Assembly: GCA_902493125.1 (NCBI GenBank)
Contig: CABUOF010000005.1
Coordinates: forward strand, 1-45,510
Source of the DNA: an uncultured Collinsella sp.
Lineage (GTDB): Bacteria; Actinomycetota; Coriobacteriia; Coriobacteriales; Coriobacteriaceae
Length of the DNA: 45,510 bases
Reading direction: 5' to 3'
The translations under genes and the position numbers were made by a program. This document shows positions 33,409 through 42,564 of this stretch, in pieces; position 1 is the stretch's first letter; every line of letters begins with the position of its first letter. The notes beneath the pieces are model-generated. The model was not told the origin of the DNA. It worked only from the letters and a program-made list of their open reading frames with translations, and searched no databases.

Positions 33409-33426
33409 CGTAAAGGGAACGTAAAG
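33409..33426 (-). promoter_or_regulatory. Putative Pho box (7-bp direct repeat, 11-bp period)
   Basis: On the minus strand CTTTACG occurs twice, separated by 4 bases (CTTTACG TTCC CTTTACG). Seven-base direct repeats with an 11-bp period are the hallmark of PhoB/PhoP operators. The site lies 26 nt upstream of the candidate -35 of the pgeF-pst operon. The match is by architecture and location, not by a known Collinsella consensus. Confidence 0.5.
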
Positions 33427-33458
33427 AGATTGGAGGTTCTAGTTTACAAAGTCGAAAT

Positions 33459-33488
33459 AAAAAGGGCGCGTCCATACGGACACGCCCC
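33459..33488 (-). terminator. Terminator of ftsZ and the dcw cluster
   Basis: On the minus strand GGGCGTGTCC pairs with GGACGCGCCC (one mismatch) around GTAT and runs into TTTTTATTT. Confidence 0.88.
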
Positions 33489-33513
33489 TGTGCACAACAA
33501 TGCAAAGAACGAC

Positions 33514-34668
33514 TTAGAAGCTACCGCGCTTCAGGAAGTCGGGAAGCTCGAACTGATCGTTGCCGAAGTTAGGAAGCTCGGTGCCACCGACGTTGCGGGT
33601 CGGAGCGGCCTGAGCCGGGCTCGTGGCAGGAGCGGTGCGCTGCGGCTCAGCGGAGGCAGCGGCCTTGCTCTGAGACTGCTGAGCAGCAAAGAGCTCGTCC
33701 TGAAGGTTGACGTTGGAGTCGGAGAAGCCCGTAGCGATGACGGTGATACGCACCTGATCGCCCAGGGACTCGTCGACAACGGTACCGAAGATGATATTGG
33801 CCTCGGGGTCGACGGCGTTGGCGACAACGTCGGCGGCGTCGCTGATCTCCTGGATGCCCAGGTCCTTGGAACCGGCGATGGAGAGCAGCACGCGCGTGGC
33901 ACCATCGATGGAGCTCTCGAGCAGCGGGCTGGAGATGGCCTGCTGGGCAGCGTCGACGGCACGGGTGTCCCCAGAAGAGGTACCGATACCCATCATGGCG
34001 GTACCGGCCTGCTTCATGATGGTCTTAACATCGGCGAAGTCCAGGTTGATGATACCGGGGACGGTGATGAGGTCGGTGATGCCCTGGGTGCCCTGGGAAA
34101 GGACGCCATCGGCAATCGCGAAGGCCTCGAGCATGGTGGTCTTCTTCTCGGCGATGTCGAGCAGCTTATCGTTAGGGATGACGATCATGGTGTCGACGCA
34201 ATCGGAGAGGGTCTTAATGCCCTCCTCGGCGCTCTTCTTGCGCTTGCGGCCCTCGAAGGTGAAGGGCTTGGTCACGACGGCGACGGTCAGCGCACCGACC
34301 TCGTTCATCGCGATATCGGCAACGATGGGAGCAGCGCCGGTACCGGTGCCACCGCCCTCGCCGCAGGTGATGAACACCATGTCGGCGCCAGCGAGCGCCT
34401 CGGCAATGTCGTCGCGGGACTCATCGGCAGCCTTGCGGCCAACCTCGGGGTTGGCGCCGGCGCCCAGGCCGCGGGTAAGGTCGGTGCCGATGTGCACCTT
34501 GATATCGGCATCAGAGATCGCGAGTGCCTGAGCATCGGTGTTGATGGCAACAAACTCGACGCCGCGGATGCCCTCTTCGATCATTCGATTGACCGCGTTG
34601 GTACCGCCGCCGCCGACGCCGACCACCTTAATGACGGCAAGGTAGTTGTTGATCTCTGTCTCGTGCAT
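33514..34668 (-). CDS. ftsZ: Cell division protein FtsZ
   Basis: FtsZ is the tubulin-like GTPase that forms the division ring. The 384-residue product carries GVGGGGTNAVNRM near residue 18, the tubulin signature GEGGGTGTGAAP near residue 100, and the T7 loop NLDFADVK. A Gln/Ser/Ala/Pro-rich linker (about 310-365) leads to the conserved C-terminal peptide ending PDFLKRGSF, which binds SepF and other partners. The ATG at 34668 has GGAGG 6 nt upstream; the open frame ten codons longer is not used. It follows ftsQ after a 200-nt gap with no ftsA. Confidence 0.97.
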   Translation of the reverse strand: MHETEINNYLAVIKVVGVGGGGTNAVNRMIEEGIRGVEFVAINTDAQALAISDADIKVHIGTDLTRGLGAGANPEVGRKAADESRDDIAEALAGADMVFITCGEGGGTGTGAAPIVADIAMNEVGALTVAVVTKPFTFEGRKRKKSAEEGIKTLSDCVDTMIVIPNDKLLDIAEKKTTMLEAFAIADGVLSQGTQGITDLITVPGIINLDFADVKTIMKQAGTAMMGIGTSSGDTRAVDAAQQAISSPLLESSIDGATRVLLSIAGSKDLGIQEISDAADVVANAVDPEANIIFGTVVDESLGDQVRITVIATGFSDSNVNLQDELFAAQQSQSKAAASAEPQRTAPATSPAQAAPTRNVGGTELPNFGNDQFELPDFLKRGSF

Positions 34669-34789
34669 GTCGGTCCTCCGAACAAAGGTTATAGCCATAG
34701 CATGGGTCGACCCCTGCGCACATTAACCTTCAGGTTGAAAGTAAATGCAAAGGTAAACCGTATTATGTTTGCACATTATGAACGTATCA

Positions 34790-34803
34790 GTCAAATAATT
34801 GAC
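34790..34803. promoter_or_regulatory. Small palindrome in the ftsQ-ftsZ gap
   Basis: GTCAA-ATAA-TTGAC lies about 120 nt upstream of ftsZ. On the minus strand the TTGAC half continues as TTGACT and could be a -35. The surrounding 200 nt is AT-rich and probably carries an ftsZ promoter, but no clear pair was found. Confidence 0.3.
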
Positions 34804-34867
34804 CGTGAAAACCAAACAAACCAGATAAACGGCGTGGTATGGCCCCTCAACAAAGCATCAACCAGCG

Positions 34868-36124
34868 CTACGAGGTCGGAGCGTTCCTAAATGTATAGTT
34901 ACCCGGAGAGCGCACATTGATATACGTTACGCCCTCTACCTGCGAAAGCAACTTGGTGACTACGCGTTCCTTCTTGACGATATCGTCCGAATCGCCCAGC
35001 GACACCTCAATGCCGTTATTGAGGTTTGCCGAGATGGCTTCGACCGAAGGCGTGGAAATATCCTTGACTTGTCCCAAGAACTCGCTCGAAAAACCACGCA
35101 CATAATCCAAGCCAGCCTTAACGGCCTTGGAGCTCACCGCCTGGCCGGAAACCGGAGCGACATCCGCCGAGACATCAGTCAACAACACCGCGCCATAGTG
35201 CTTAGCGAGCGCCAGCGCGGCATCAATGCCGGTCAGGGTATTTGAGCCCTGCCCCGTCGTGATGACGTTGCCCTGGTCATCCACTTCGACCGACGTCGAC
35301 AGCGGGGCGATCCAGGTGTCATCATCCCCGATGGCCCAGGCAAGGTCATCGGAGCTGATATAGGCAATTGCGATGACCTTGCGCTCCATCGGCGTAATGA
35401 TGAGCGTATGCGGGAACTGACGCTGGACATCTACGCCCGAGACCCACGGGTTCTGCTTGAGGTCCTCGGTAATCTGGTCGGGATCGACGTTAAAAAGCGA
35501 CGTTCCCTCGGGCAAATCGATCAGCTGGATAGCATCGTGCTTCGTCACATGCTCGCTGCCTTGAATCTGAATATCAGTGGCGGTAAACAATCCAGAGTTA
35601 ATCACCACGATGGCAACGACGACGAGCACGGCCAAGACGGCCAGAACGCCGCCAACGATTTTGCCTTTGCCTGTAACGACAGAAGCGGCGTCTGATGTTT
35701 TATTTACCATCGCCCCAAGTGAAGACAACGGGTTGACGCTTTTTTTACCCGAAGGCTTCTTGGCGGTAGCCGGCACCGATGTCAGCGAGCGCGGTTTCGA
35801 TGCGCCCAGCGTGCGACCTGGACGCGGCGCTTTAGTTCCCGTCGAGGGCTTAGGAGTTGCCATGGGACGGGCAGGTTTGGCGCCCATAACAGGCTTTGAC
35901 GTCACCGAGGGACGCGAGGACTTTTTTGCGGCCGGACGATTACCGAGCTGCGAGCCGACGACCGGACGACTGGTCTGTCGAGCATGCCCGACAGACTTAG
36001 AATGCGCGACGGTATTGCGTTGAGGTTTGGCAGGCGCGCCGGAACGCCCTCCGGCGCGGCGGAAGGTGGGTTTCGATGCTCTAGAAGCCGAGGAATTTAA
36101 CTTCCGGTCTGAGCTCGATGCCAT
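34868..36124 (-). CDS. ftsQ: Cell division protein FtsQ with long basic N-terminal tail
   Basis: FtsQ/DivIB connects the early and late division proteins. The 418-residue product has an unusually long cytoplasmic tail of about 150 residues, rich in Lys, Arg, Ser, Pro and Thr. A single membrane helix follows at about 153-177 (GGVLAVLAVLVVVAIVVI), then a POTRA domain with TATDIQIQGSEHVTKHD and the FtsQ domain (NPWVSGVDVQRQFPHTL) to the C-terminus. Typical FtsQ tails are 20-100 residues. The ATG has GGGAGG 3-4 nt upstream and overlaps the end of murB by 44 nt. Confidence 0.9.
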   Translation of the reverse strand: MASSSDRKLNSSASRASKPTFRRAGGRSGAPAKPQRNTVAHSKSVGHARQTSRPVVGSQLGNRPAAKKSSRPSVTSKPVMGAKPARPMATPKPSTGTKAPRPGRTLGASKPRSLTSVPATAKKPSGKKSVNPLSSLGAMVNKTSDAASVVTGKGKIVGGVLAVLAVLVVVAIVVINSGLFTATDIQIQGSEHVTKHDAIQLIDLPEGTSLFNVDPDQITEDLKQNPWVSGVDVQRQFPHTLIITPMERKVIAIAYISSDDLAWAIGDDDTWIAPLSTSVEVDDQGNVITTGQGSNTLTGIDAALALAKHYGAVLLTDVSADVAPVSGQAVSSKAVKAGLDYVRGFSSEFLGQVKDISTPSVEAISANLNNGIEVSLGDSDDIVKKERVVTKLLSQVEGVTYINVRSPGNYTFRNAPTS

Positions 36125-36992
36125 ACGCCTCCCTCACCTTTCCGTGCACATGTCTGATAACCGCGGCAACGTCATCGGCCGAGGCAGTTCCGTTATTAAC
36201 GATAAAATTAGCGTGAACGGGCGAAACTTCCGCGCCGCCAATCGAAAAACCCTTTAATCCACAATCCTCGATAAGCTTGCCCACACTCGCATCGGGCGGG
36301 TTGCGAAAGACCGACCCGCAGGATGCGCGACCCATGGGCTGCGTACGCTTGCGCCTCGTCAGGTACCGCTCCATGCGCTCGCGAATGTCGGCCTTGGGCG
36401 CCGGTTTAAGCTTGAGCACGCACTCGAGGATGATCTCATTGCGGGGAAGGCTACATTCGCGGTAGCCCCAAGTGATCTCGGACCCCGCATAATGTTTGAT
36501 ACCGGATACCGGGTCAAACGTTACGACATCCTCAACCAGCGAGCCAATCCACTCGGTCCGTGTGCCGGCATTCATAGATATCGCACCGCCGACCGAGCCA
36601 GGGATGCCAACGGCAAACTCAAGGCCCGAGAGGCTACGCGACAGGGCATCGTTGACCAGGCGCGCAAACATCACGCCCGCACCGACCGTCAGCGTACAAC
36701 CGTCATCGGCAACAACCGTGCGCTGAAACTCACGTCCGAGCGAAATGACGGCGCCGCGATAACCGCCATCGGCAACCAGCAGATTGGAGCCCTTGCCGAT
36801 GATGACCCACGGCACCTGCTCGCGATCGAGCACCGCCACGGCGCGGCGAAGGGCATGATAGCTATGGCACGTCACAAAGAGGTCGGCCTTGCCGCCGATA
36901 CGATAACTCGTATGACGCGCAAGGCGCTCGTCCTCGATCACATCCGTGTCGATCATGCCCGAGAGCGCCATGACGGCGTTAAACAGACCCAT
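36081..36992 (-). CDS. murB: UDP-N-acetylenolpyruvoylglucosamine reductase
   Basis: MurB reduces the enolpyruvyl group to give UDP-MurNAc, using FAD and NADPH. The 303-residue product shows HTSYRIGGKAD near residue 27, the FAD segment IGKGSNLLVAD near 63, GLEFAVGIPGSVGGA near 125, and the catalytic serine/cysteine block SCGSVFRNP near 228. Length and loops fit the short type II MurB of Gram-positives. It follows murC with 5 nt spacing. Confidence 0.96.
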   Translation of the reverse strand: MGLFNAVMALSGMIDTDVIEDERLARHTSYRIGGKADLFVTCHSYHALRRAVAVLDREQVPWVIIGKGSNLLVADGGYRGAVISLGREFQRTVVADDGCTLTVGAGVMFARLVNDALSRSLSGLEFAVGIPGSVGGAISMNAGTRTEWIGSLVEDVVTFDPVSGIKHYAGSEITWGYRECSLPRNEIILECVLKLKPAPKADIRERMERYLTRRKRTQPMGRASCGSVFRNPPDASVGKLIEDCGLKGFSIGGAEVSPVHANFIVNNGTASADDVAAVIRHVHGKVREAYGIELRPEVKFLGF

Positions 36993-36997
36993 TAGAC

Positions 36998-38416
36998 TTA
37001 AGCGTCTTTCTTGGCAGTCAGATACTCGATAAACTCGGGACCGACGGTCGTAACGTCACCGGCACCCATGGTGAGCAGCAGGTCGCCCTCGCCCACCATC
37101 TGCTCGAGCTCCTGATTGAGCTCAAGACGGCTGGAGCAGTACACGACCTCCTTGCCAGGATGCTTGGCGCGCACGGTATCGGCGAGCATCTTAGAGGTAA
37201 CACCCGGAATGGGCATCTCGCCAGCCGAGAACACATCAATCAGCAGCAGTTTATCGGCATTGGCAAATGCATCGGCAAAGTCGTCGCACAGGGCCTGCAG
37301 GCGCGAATAGCGGTGCGGCTGGAACACGACGTCGACGTGCTTGTAGCCCAGCGACGAAGCGGCAGCAAGCGTCGCCTTGATCTCGGTGGGGTGATGGCCG
37401 TAATCATCGATCACGGTGATGCCATCGATATCGCCCACGTGGGTAAAGCGGCGGCGAACGCCCTCAAAGCTCGAGAGCGCCTTGGCGGCGGCGTCGATGT
37501 CAAGGCCCAGGACATGGGCGACGGTGAGCACCGCCGTGGCGTTGAGCATGTTGTGGCGACCGGGATTGCTCTTGATCTCCACGGCATGTTCAGTGCCATC
37601 CTCAAAGCGAACGATAAAGTCACTCTGGATGCCCTTGACATCCGGGTGCATGCAGACGATGTCGTTGCTCTCGGCAAAGCCGTAGGAAAGCACGTGACGG
37701 CCCGTCGACTTGGCGAGCTCGACCAGATGCGGGTCCTCACCGCAGACGATGACGGTGCCGTCCTCGCCCACCAGGCTCATGAATTTGGCGAAAGTTGCCT
37801 CGATCTCCTCGATACCCGAGTAGTGATCGAGGTGGTCGGCCTCGACGTTGGTCACAATGACTACGTTGGGGTTCAGGAACAGGAAGGAGCTGTCGGACTC
37901 GTCGGCCTCGGCGACAAAGTAGTCGCCCGAGCCGTTCTTGCCGTTCGTGTCATAGCCCTCGACAATGCCGCCGATCAAGAAGCTCGGATCCAGACCCATG
38001 CGGTCGAGCATGGTGGCGCACATCGAAGACGTGGTGGTCTTGCCATGCGTGCCGGCAACAGCGACGGTGGTGTAGCCGTGACCCAAAGCAGAGAGCATCT
38101 TGGCACGAGGCCACACGGGAATGCCCAGCTCGCGAGCGCGCACGAGCTCAGGGTTGGACTCCGGAATAGCGGTGGAGACAACAACCACGTCGGGCTTGAC
38201 CTCGTCGATCGTGGCGGCCTCATGGCCCACATGCACCTTCACACCAGCGCGGGTAAGCTGGCGGATATAACGTGACGTCTTAAGGTCGGAGCCGGTAACG
38301 GCATAACCGCGCTCGTGCAGAACGAGGGCGATGCCGCTCATGCCGGCGCCGCCGATACCGATAAAGTGGGCGCTCTTAAACTCGGGCGCGGAGGTTGCAG
38401 TCTGGGAATCAGCCAT
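36998..38416 (-). CDS. murC: UDP-N-acetylmuramate-L-alanine ligase
   Basis: MurC adds L-Ala to UDP-MurNAc with ATP. The 472-residue product has the N-terminal Rossmann part FIGIGGAGMSGIA near residue 17, the ATP loop AGTHGKTTTSSM near 113, EADESDSSFL, and the C-terminal ligase domain with VIDDYGHHPTEI and VFQPHRYSR. The ATG at 38416 is preceded by AAGGAG at 11 nt; a GTG nine codons earlier is a less likely start. A gap of about 97 nt separates it from murG. Confidence 0.96.
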   Translation of the reverse strand: MADSQTATSAPEFKSAHFIGIGGAGMSGIALVLHERGYAVTGSDLKTSRYIRQLTRAGVKVHVGHEAATIDEVKPDVVVVSTAIPESNPELVRARELGIPVWPRAKMLSALGHGYTTVAVAGTHGKTTTSSMCATMLDRMGLDPSFLIGGIVEGYDTNGKNGSGDYFVAEADESDSSFLFLNPNVVIVTNVEADHLDHYSGIEEIEATFAKFMSLVGEDGTVIVCGEDPHLVELAKSTGRHVLSYGFAESNDIVCMHPDVKGIQSDFIVRFEDGTEHAVEIKSNPGRHNMLNATAVLTVAHVLGLDIDAAAKALSSFEGVRRRFTHVGDIDGITVIDDYGHHPTEIKATLAAASSLGYKHVDVVFQPHRYSRLQALCDDFADAFANADKLLLIDVFSAGEMPIPGVTSKMLADTVRAKHPGKEVVYCSSRLELNQELEQMVGEGDLLLTMGAGDVTTVGPEFIEYLTAKKDA

Positions 38417-38513
38417 GTGCTCGTGTACTCCTTGCGTAAACACTGCCTGTAACCCGTTAACTGTACCGCACCTACCGCATCAGCGCGAGGGCGACCGACG
38501 ATATCCCGTCTAA

Positions 38514-39629
38514 CTAACGCAAACCCTCTACCGCATCCGCCAGAAGAGCGGCGGCCCTATCCTGGGCCAGACCACGCGCCGCCTGACGCATGGCGTCGCG
38601 TGCCGCCGCGTCATCGACCAGGTGCAGCAGCTCATCGGCAAAGGCAGAACCGTCGATATCGGCATCGGCGCAGAGCACGCCGGCCCCGGCGTCGACCAGA
38701 TAACGGGCATTGGTGGTTTGGTGGTCGGCAGTCGCATGCGGGTACGGCACGAGCACCGAAGGCACGGCGAGCGCAGCGATCTCGGCCACGCTCGATGCGC
38801 CCGAACGCGAGAGCACCAAATCGGCAGCAGCCAGCATATCGCCCATGTTGTCGATGTAAGGCTGGACGCGGTAACGCTTCGCCTCCTCGGGCGTCAGCGC
38901 CAAAGCGCGCTCGGTCTCCTCAAAGCCGTCGGCACCCGTCGAATGCAACACATAGAGGTTCTTGCGCGAAAGCAGCTCGTTTTTGAGCGAAGCCACGCGC
39001 TCGTTGAGGTGCTGGGCGCCAAGTGAACCGCCAAAGACGAGCAGCAGCGTAGCGTCCTCGGGAACGCCAAGTGCCTTGCGGCCGCGAGCGCGATCGCCCT
39101 CGATCACCGAGCGACGTACGGGGTTGCCGGTCATGAGCACGTGGTCAGGGTCACCTTCGCGCTCAAAGACCGAACGCGCTGCCGGCACCGAGATGCACAC
39201 GCGAGCGGCGTGGGAATTCATCATCTTGTTGGCCAGCCCCGGAACAGAGTTCTGCTCATGCAGCAGATACGGAACGCCTGCGCCCTTGCACCACCCCAGC
39301 AGCGGAACCTCGACATAGGCACCAAAACCAATGGCGGCATCGGGCTTGCCGACCTTTGAGAAATGATTGGCGAGCGCACGCTTGGCCTTATTGACACGCC
39401 ACAGCGAGGTCAGCGCCGTCCAAGGACGGGAGCGGTCGAAGCCCGTGACCGTAATGGGCACAAAATCAAACCCAGCCTCGGGGACCAGACGACCCTCGAG
39501 CTTGCGCGACTGGCCCACGAACACAACGTGGTGGCCACGGTCACGCAGCTCTTCGGCCAAGGCGAGCGCGGGGTTGATGTGTCCTGCCGTACCGCCGGCT
39601 GCAATAGCAACGGTCATCTTATCGGTCAT
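38514..39629 (-). CDS. murG: Lipid II synthase (UDP-GlcNAc transferase) MurG
   Basis: MurG transfers GlcNAc onto lipid I at the inner face of the membrane, giving lipid II. The 371-residue GT-B protein has the N-terminal GGTAGHINPALALA, the second G-loop FGAYVEVPLLGW region, the C-terminal GGSLGAQHLNE, and the UDP-sugar site SRSGASSVAEIAAL with PYPHATADHQTTNA. The ATG at 39629 has GAAGGGA 5 nt upstream and overlaps the ftsW end by 11 nt. Confidence 0.96.
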   Translation of the reverse strand: MTDKMTVAIAAGGTAGHINPALALAEELRDRGHHVVFVGQSRKLEGRLVPEAGFDFVPITVTGFDRSRPWTALTSLWRVNKAKRALANHFSKVGKPDAAIGFGAYVEVPLLGWCKGAGVPYLLHEQNSVPGLANKMMNSHAARVCISVPAARSVFEREGDPDHVLMTGNPVRRSVIEGDRARGRKALGVPEDATLLLVFGGSLGAQHLNERVASLKNELLSRKNLYVLHSTGADGFEETERALALTPEEAKRYRVQPYIDNMGDMLAAADLVLSRSGASSVAEIAALAVPSVLVPYPHATADHQTTNARYLVDAGAGVLCADADIDGSAFADELLHLVDDAAARDAMRQAARGLAQDRAAALLADAVEGLR

Positions 39630-41139
39630 GGTAGTCCCTTCGTACACGCGGTCCCTGGTCGTCGGTGCGCAAGCGCGCCGACGGGTCCGAGTTCAAATCG
39701 ATTCGATTATATCCGCCGCCCGCGTTGCGAGGGCTGGGGCGCTGAGGACGACCTTGCGGCGCCGTTCGCTGACGCGGGCGGGCTGCCGGCTCGGTCGCAG
39801 AGCCATCCAGGACGGTAAAACCGTTACGCGAAGAACGCTCGCCGCGCACGTGGGGCACGCCGGCGGTACTCTCATCCATAACGGCAAAGCTCTCACGTCG
39901 GCGGTCATACTCATCGCGGCGGGCGCTCTCGTACGAAACGCGCAGGATCAACCCGGCAAGCATGAGCGACACAATAATCGACGAACCGCCGTAGCTAATA
40001 AACGGCAACGGTTTGCCCGTCATGGGAAACACGTTGAGGATGCCCAGCGCGTTAATCAAAAACTGCACCGCGAGAATGACCGCGGAGCCAGACGCCATGA
40101 GCGCGCCCCGACGATCGGTCGCCTGCTCGGCAATGCGAAACGCCGAGTAGATCAGCATCGCAAACACCAAGAAGAACAGCACGGTTCCAACAAAGCCGAC
40201 TTCCTCGCCAATGATAGCCAGGATGTAGTCATTGTGCGCCTCGGGCAGATACGAGTACTTCATGGTTGAGTTGCCGATGCCACGGCCGAACAGACCGCCC
40301 GAGGCAAAGGCCATGATGGCAAGCGTGGCCTGATAGCCGTCACCATACTCGTCGGCCCAAGGGTTCAAGGCAACCTGAATACGCACCATACGGTACGGCT
40401 CTGCGACAAGCGCAATCACGATCACGAGAATGCCGAAGATTAGCACGCCGATGATAAATCTGGGGTCGAGACCCGCAAACAACGCCATGCACATGAGGGT
40501 CAACAGGATGATCAGGACAGTACCGAAATCGGGCTGGATAAAGATCAGAAAGAGCGAAATGCCCAGGTAAATGCCCATCTTGCGAAGGAATTCGTTGATG
40601 TTGCCACCGGGCGAAAAAAAGCGATCAAGCATGATAGCCGAATACGCAATGGCAAATGGCTTTAAAAACTCGGAAGGCTGGAACTGAATACCGGCGATGT
40701 TGAGCCAACGCGTGGCGCCACGACTGCCGCTACCCATAAAGAACACCAGAACCAGTAGCCCTATCATGCCCATGAGAAAGATCCTGAGCACGTCTTCCCC
40801 AAACCAACTGTCCGGCAAGACGCGCACGATGGCAACCATGGCCAGCACGCCAACTCCGGCAAACGCGGCCTGTCGAAACAGGAAAAACGTCGCCGTACCA
40901 TTCTCGTGCAGCGCCTCGACCGAAGATGCCGAGTACACCATCAGCAAGCCGAAGCAAACCAAGCTAAACAGGCAAGCCATAAATATCAAACGGGGGCGCA
41001 TGATGCGGGCGGGGACGCCGGCAATATAGCGCTCACCGAACGTCTGCCCGCCGCGTCCGGAACGCGGCGTGCTACGCAGCGAGGAAGCACGGTCCGAGTC
41101 GGGCCTCCTCATATCACTTCGGGGGCTCTCCTCTCTCAC
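39619..41139 (-). CDS. ftsW: FtsW-type SEDS peptidoglycan polymerase
   Basis: FtsW polymerises lipid II at the septum together with its partner penicillin-binding protein. The protein of about 506 residues has a basic cytoplasmic start of about 45 residues, ten membrane helices, and SEDS marks: GSGSRGATRWL, the FQPSEFLK motif, IQPDFGT, and the late GKPLPFISYGGSS. A cytoplasmic Arg/Pro-rich tail of about 100 residues follows. Context within murD-murG makes FtsW more likely than RodA. The start is uncertain: GTG at 41139 (AGGGG 6 nt upstream), TTG at 41145 or ATG at 41112 are all possible. Confidence 0.93.
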   Translation of the reverse strand: MREESPRSDMRRPDSDRASSLRSTPRSGRGGQTFGERYIAGVPARIMRPRLIFMACLFSLVCFGLLMVYSASSVEALHENGTATFFLFRQAAFAGVGVLAMVAIVRVLPDSWFGEDVLRIFLMGMIGLLVLVFFMGSGSRGATRWLNIAGIQFQPSEFLKPFAIAYSAIMLDRFFSPGGNINEFLRKMGIYLGISLFLIFIQPDFGTVLIILLTLMCMALFAGLDPRFIIGVLIFGILVIVIALVAEPYRMVRIQVALNPWADEYGDGYQATLAIMAFASGGLFGRGIGNSTMKYSYLPEAHNDYILAIIGEEVGFVGTVLFFLVFAMLIYSAFRIAEQATDRRGALMASGSAVILAVQFLINALGILNVFPMTGKPLPFISYGGSSIIVSLMLAGLILRVSYESARRDEYDRRRESFAVMDESTAGVPHVRGERSSRNGFTVLDGSATEPAARPRQRTAPQGRPQRPSPRNAGGGYNRIDLNSDPSARLRTDDQGPRVRRDYHDR

Positions 41140-41148
41140 CGGCAACCC

Positions 41149-42555
41149 CTATTCCGTTTGCGATTTCGCTGCCGCGGCAAGCTGGGCCACGTAGTCCTTA
41201 AACACGCGGCCGCGCTCCTCGTAGCCCGAGAACTCGTCGAACGAAGAGCAGGCAGGAGAAAGTAAGATCACGTCACCACGGCTCGACAGCGAACGGGCGA
41301 CGTCCACGGCGTCGCGTAGGTCATCCGCCTGGGCGATATCCACATCGCCATCGACATCGGCCTCGTCCATAGCGGCGGTGAAGCGCTCGCGCGCATCGCC
41401 AAAGCAGACGACCGAGCGCACGTTGTCCATAACGACGCGCGCGAAGTCCGTGAGCGGCGTGCCCTTATCGTGGCCGCCGAGCAGCAAGATCACGTCGTCA
41501 TCGGGAAATGCCGTCAGTGCCTTCTCGACCGCATCGGTGTTGGTCGCCTTGGAATCGTTGACGTAGCGCACGCCGTCAATCTCGCCACACGGCTCCACGC
41601 GGTGCTCGAGCGGCTGGAACGAGGCAAGACCGCGGCAGACACCATCGACATCGGCACCGACCGCCAAGGCAGCCGTGGCGGCGCACAGGGCATTGATAAC
41701 ATTGTGATGGCCCGAGATCTTGAGCTCGGATGTAGCGATGAGCGGGGTCTCGACGCCCTTCAGGCGCACGACCATCTTGCCGTCGCGCACAAAGGCGGCA
41801 TCCTCGCCCTCAGGCTCGTCAAAGGCAACCTTGCAGATGCGACGACCCGGCGTGTAGATGTACTCATCGAACTCGTGAATGCCGGCGTCTTCGACGTCGA
41901 CAACCGCCAGATCGTCATCGACCATATTGTCAAACAGTTTGATCTTGGCAAGCGCGTAGTTCTTATGGCTCTTATGCCAGCCCAAGTGGTCGGGAGTGAT
42001 GTTGAGCAGCACCGCCACGCGGGGGTGGAGCTCGGTTGTCGTAGCAATCTGATAGCTCGAGAGCTCAGCCACAAACCACTCGTTGTGGGCTCGGCCGTCA
42101 ATCTCGTTGACCGGCGGCTCGCCGATGTTGCCGACAGCTACGCTGGCCTCACCAGCAGCCTTGAGCAGATAATCAGTCAGCGACGTGGTAGTCGTCTTGC
42201 CGTTGGTACCCGTAATGGCAATCCAGTTATCGGGCGACAGGCGATAGGCAAACTCGGGCTCACCCATAATCTGGGCGGCATGCTCGCGCCCGGCCTTAAA
42301 GAAGCCCGAGAACTCCGAGATGCCCGGGCACGTCACGCATACGTCATAGGCGCCCTCGACCTGTTCGGTCCCATAGACAAACGACGCACCAGCAGCCTCG
42401 AGCGCACGCGTGGCGTCATTGGGCTCAGAGGTGCCGCCGCCATACACGGTAACGGCGCTTACGCGCTCGGGATGTGCCAGCGCCCAGCGGGCGACATCGA
42501 GACCGGATTTGCCCTGACCCAAAACGAGCAGGCTAAAGACATCAGCAAGAGGCAT
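41149..42555 (-). CDS. murD: UDP-N-acetylmuramoylalanine-D-glutamate ligase
   Basis: MurD adds D-Glu to UDP-MurNAc-L-Ala. The 468-residue product has the N-terminal VLGQGKSGLDVARW, the ATP loop ITGTNGKTTTTSL near residue 114, ELSSYQI, NITPDHLGWH, the HNVINALCA block, and the C-terminal LLGGHDKGTPL and LLSPACSSFDEF motifs. It lies between mraY (9-nt gap) and ftsW (about 10-nt gap) in a continuous operon. Confidence 0.97.
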   Translation of the reverse strand: MPLADVFSLLVLGQGKSGLDVARWALAHPERVSAVTVYGGGTSEPNDATRALEAAGASFVYGTEQVEGAYDVCVTCPGISEFSGFFKAGREHAAQIMGEPEFAYRLSPDNWIAITGTNGKTTTTSLTDYLLKAAGEASVAVGNIGEPPVNEIDGRAHNEWFVAELSSYQIATTTELHPRVAVLLNITPDHLGWHKSHKNYALAKIKLFDNMVDDDLAVVDVEDAGIHEFDEYIYTPGRRICKVAFDEPEGEDAAFVRDGKMVVRLKGVETPLIATSELKISGHHNVINALCAATAALAVGADVDGVCRGLASFQPLEHRVEPCGEIDGVRYVNDSKATNTDAVEKALTAFPDDDVILLLGGHDKGTPLTDFARVVMDNVRSVVCFGDARERFTAAMDEADVDGDVDIAQADDLRDAVDVARSLSSRGDVILLSPACSSFDEFSGYEERGRVFKDYVAQLAAAAKSQTE

Positions 42556-42564
42556 GAAAGACCA

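Noticed and set aside
34669..34867. A hidden ftsA or other gene between ftsQ and ftsZ
   Set aside because: The gap is only about 200 nt and AT-rich with no frame long enough.
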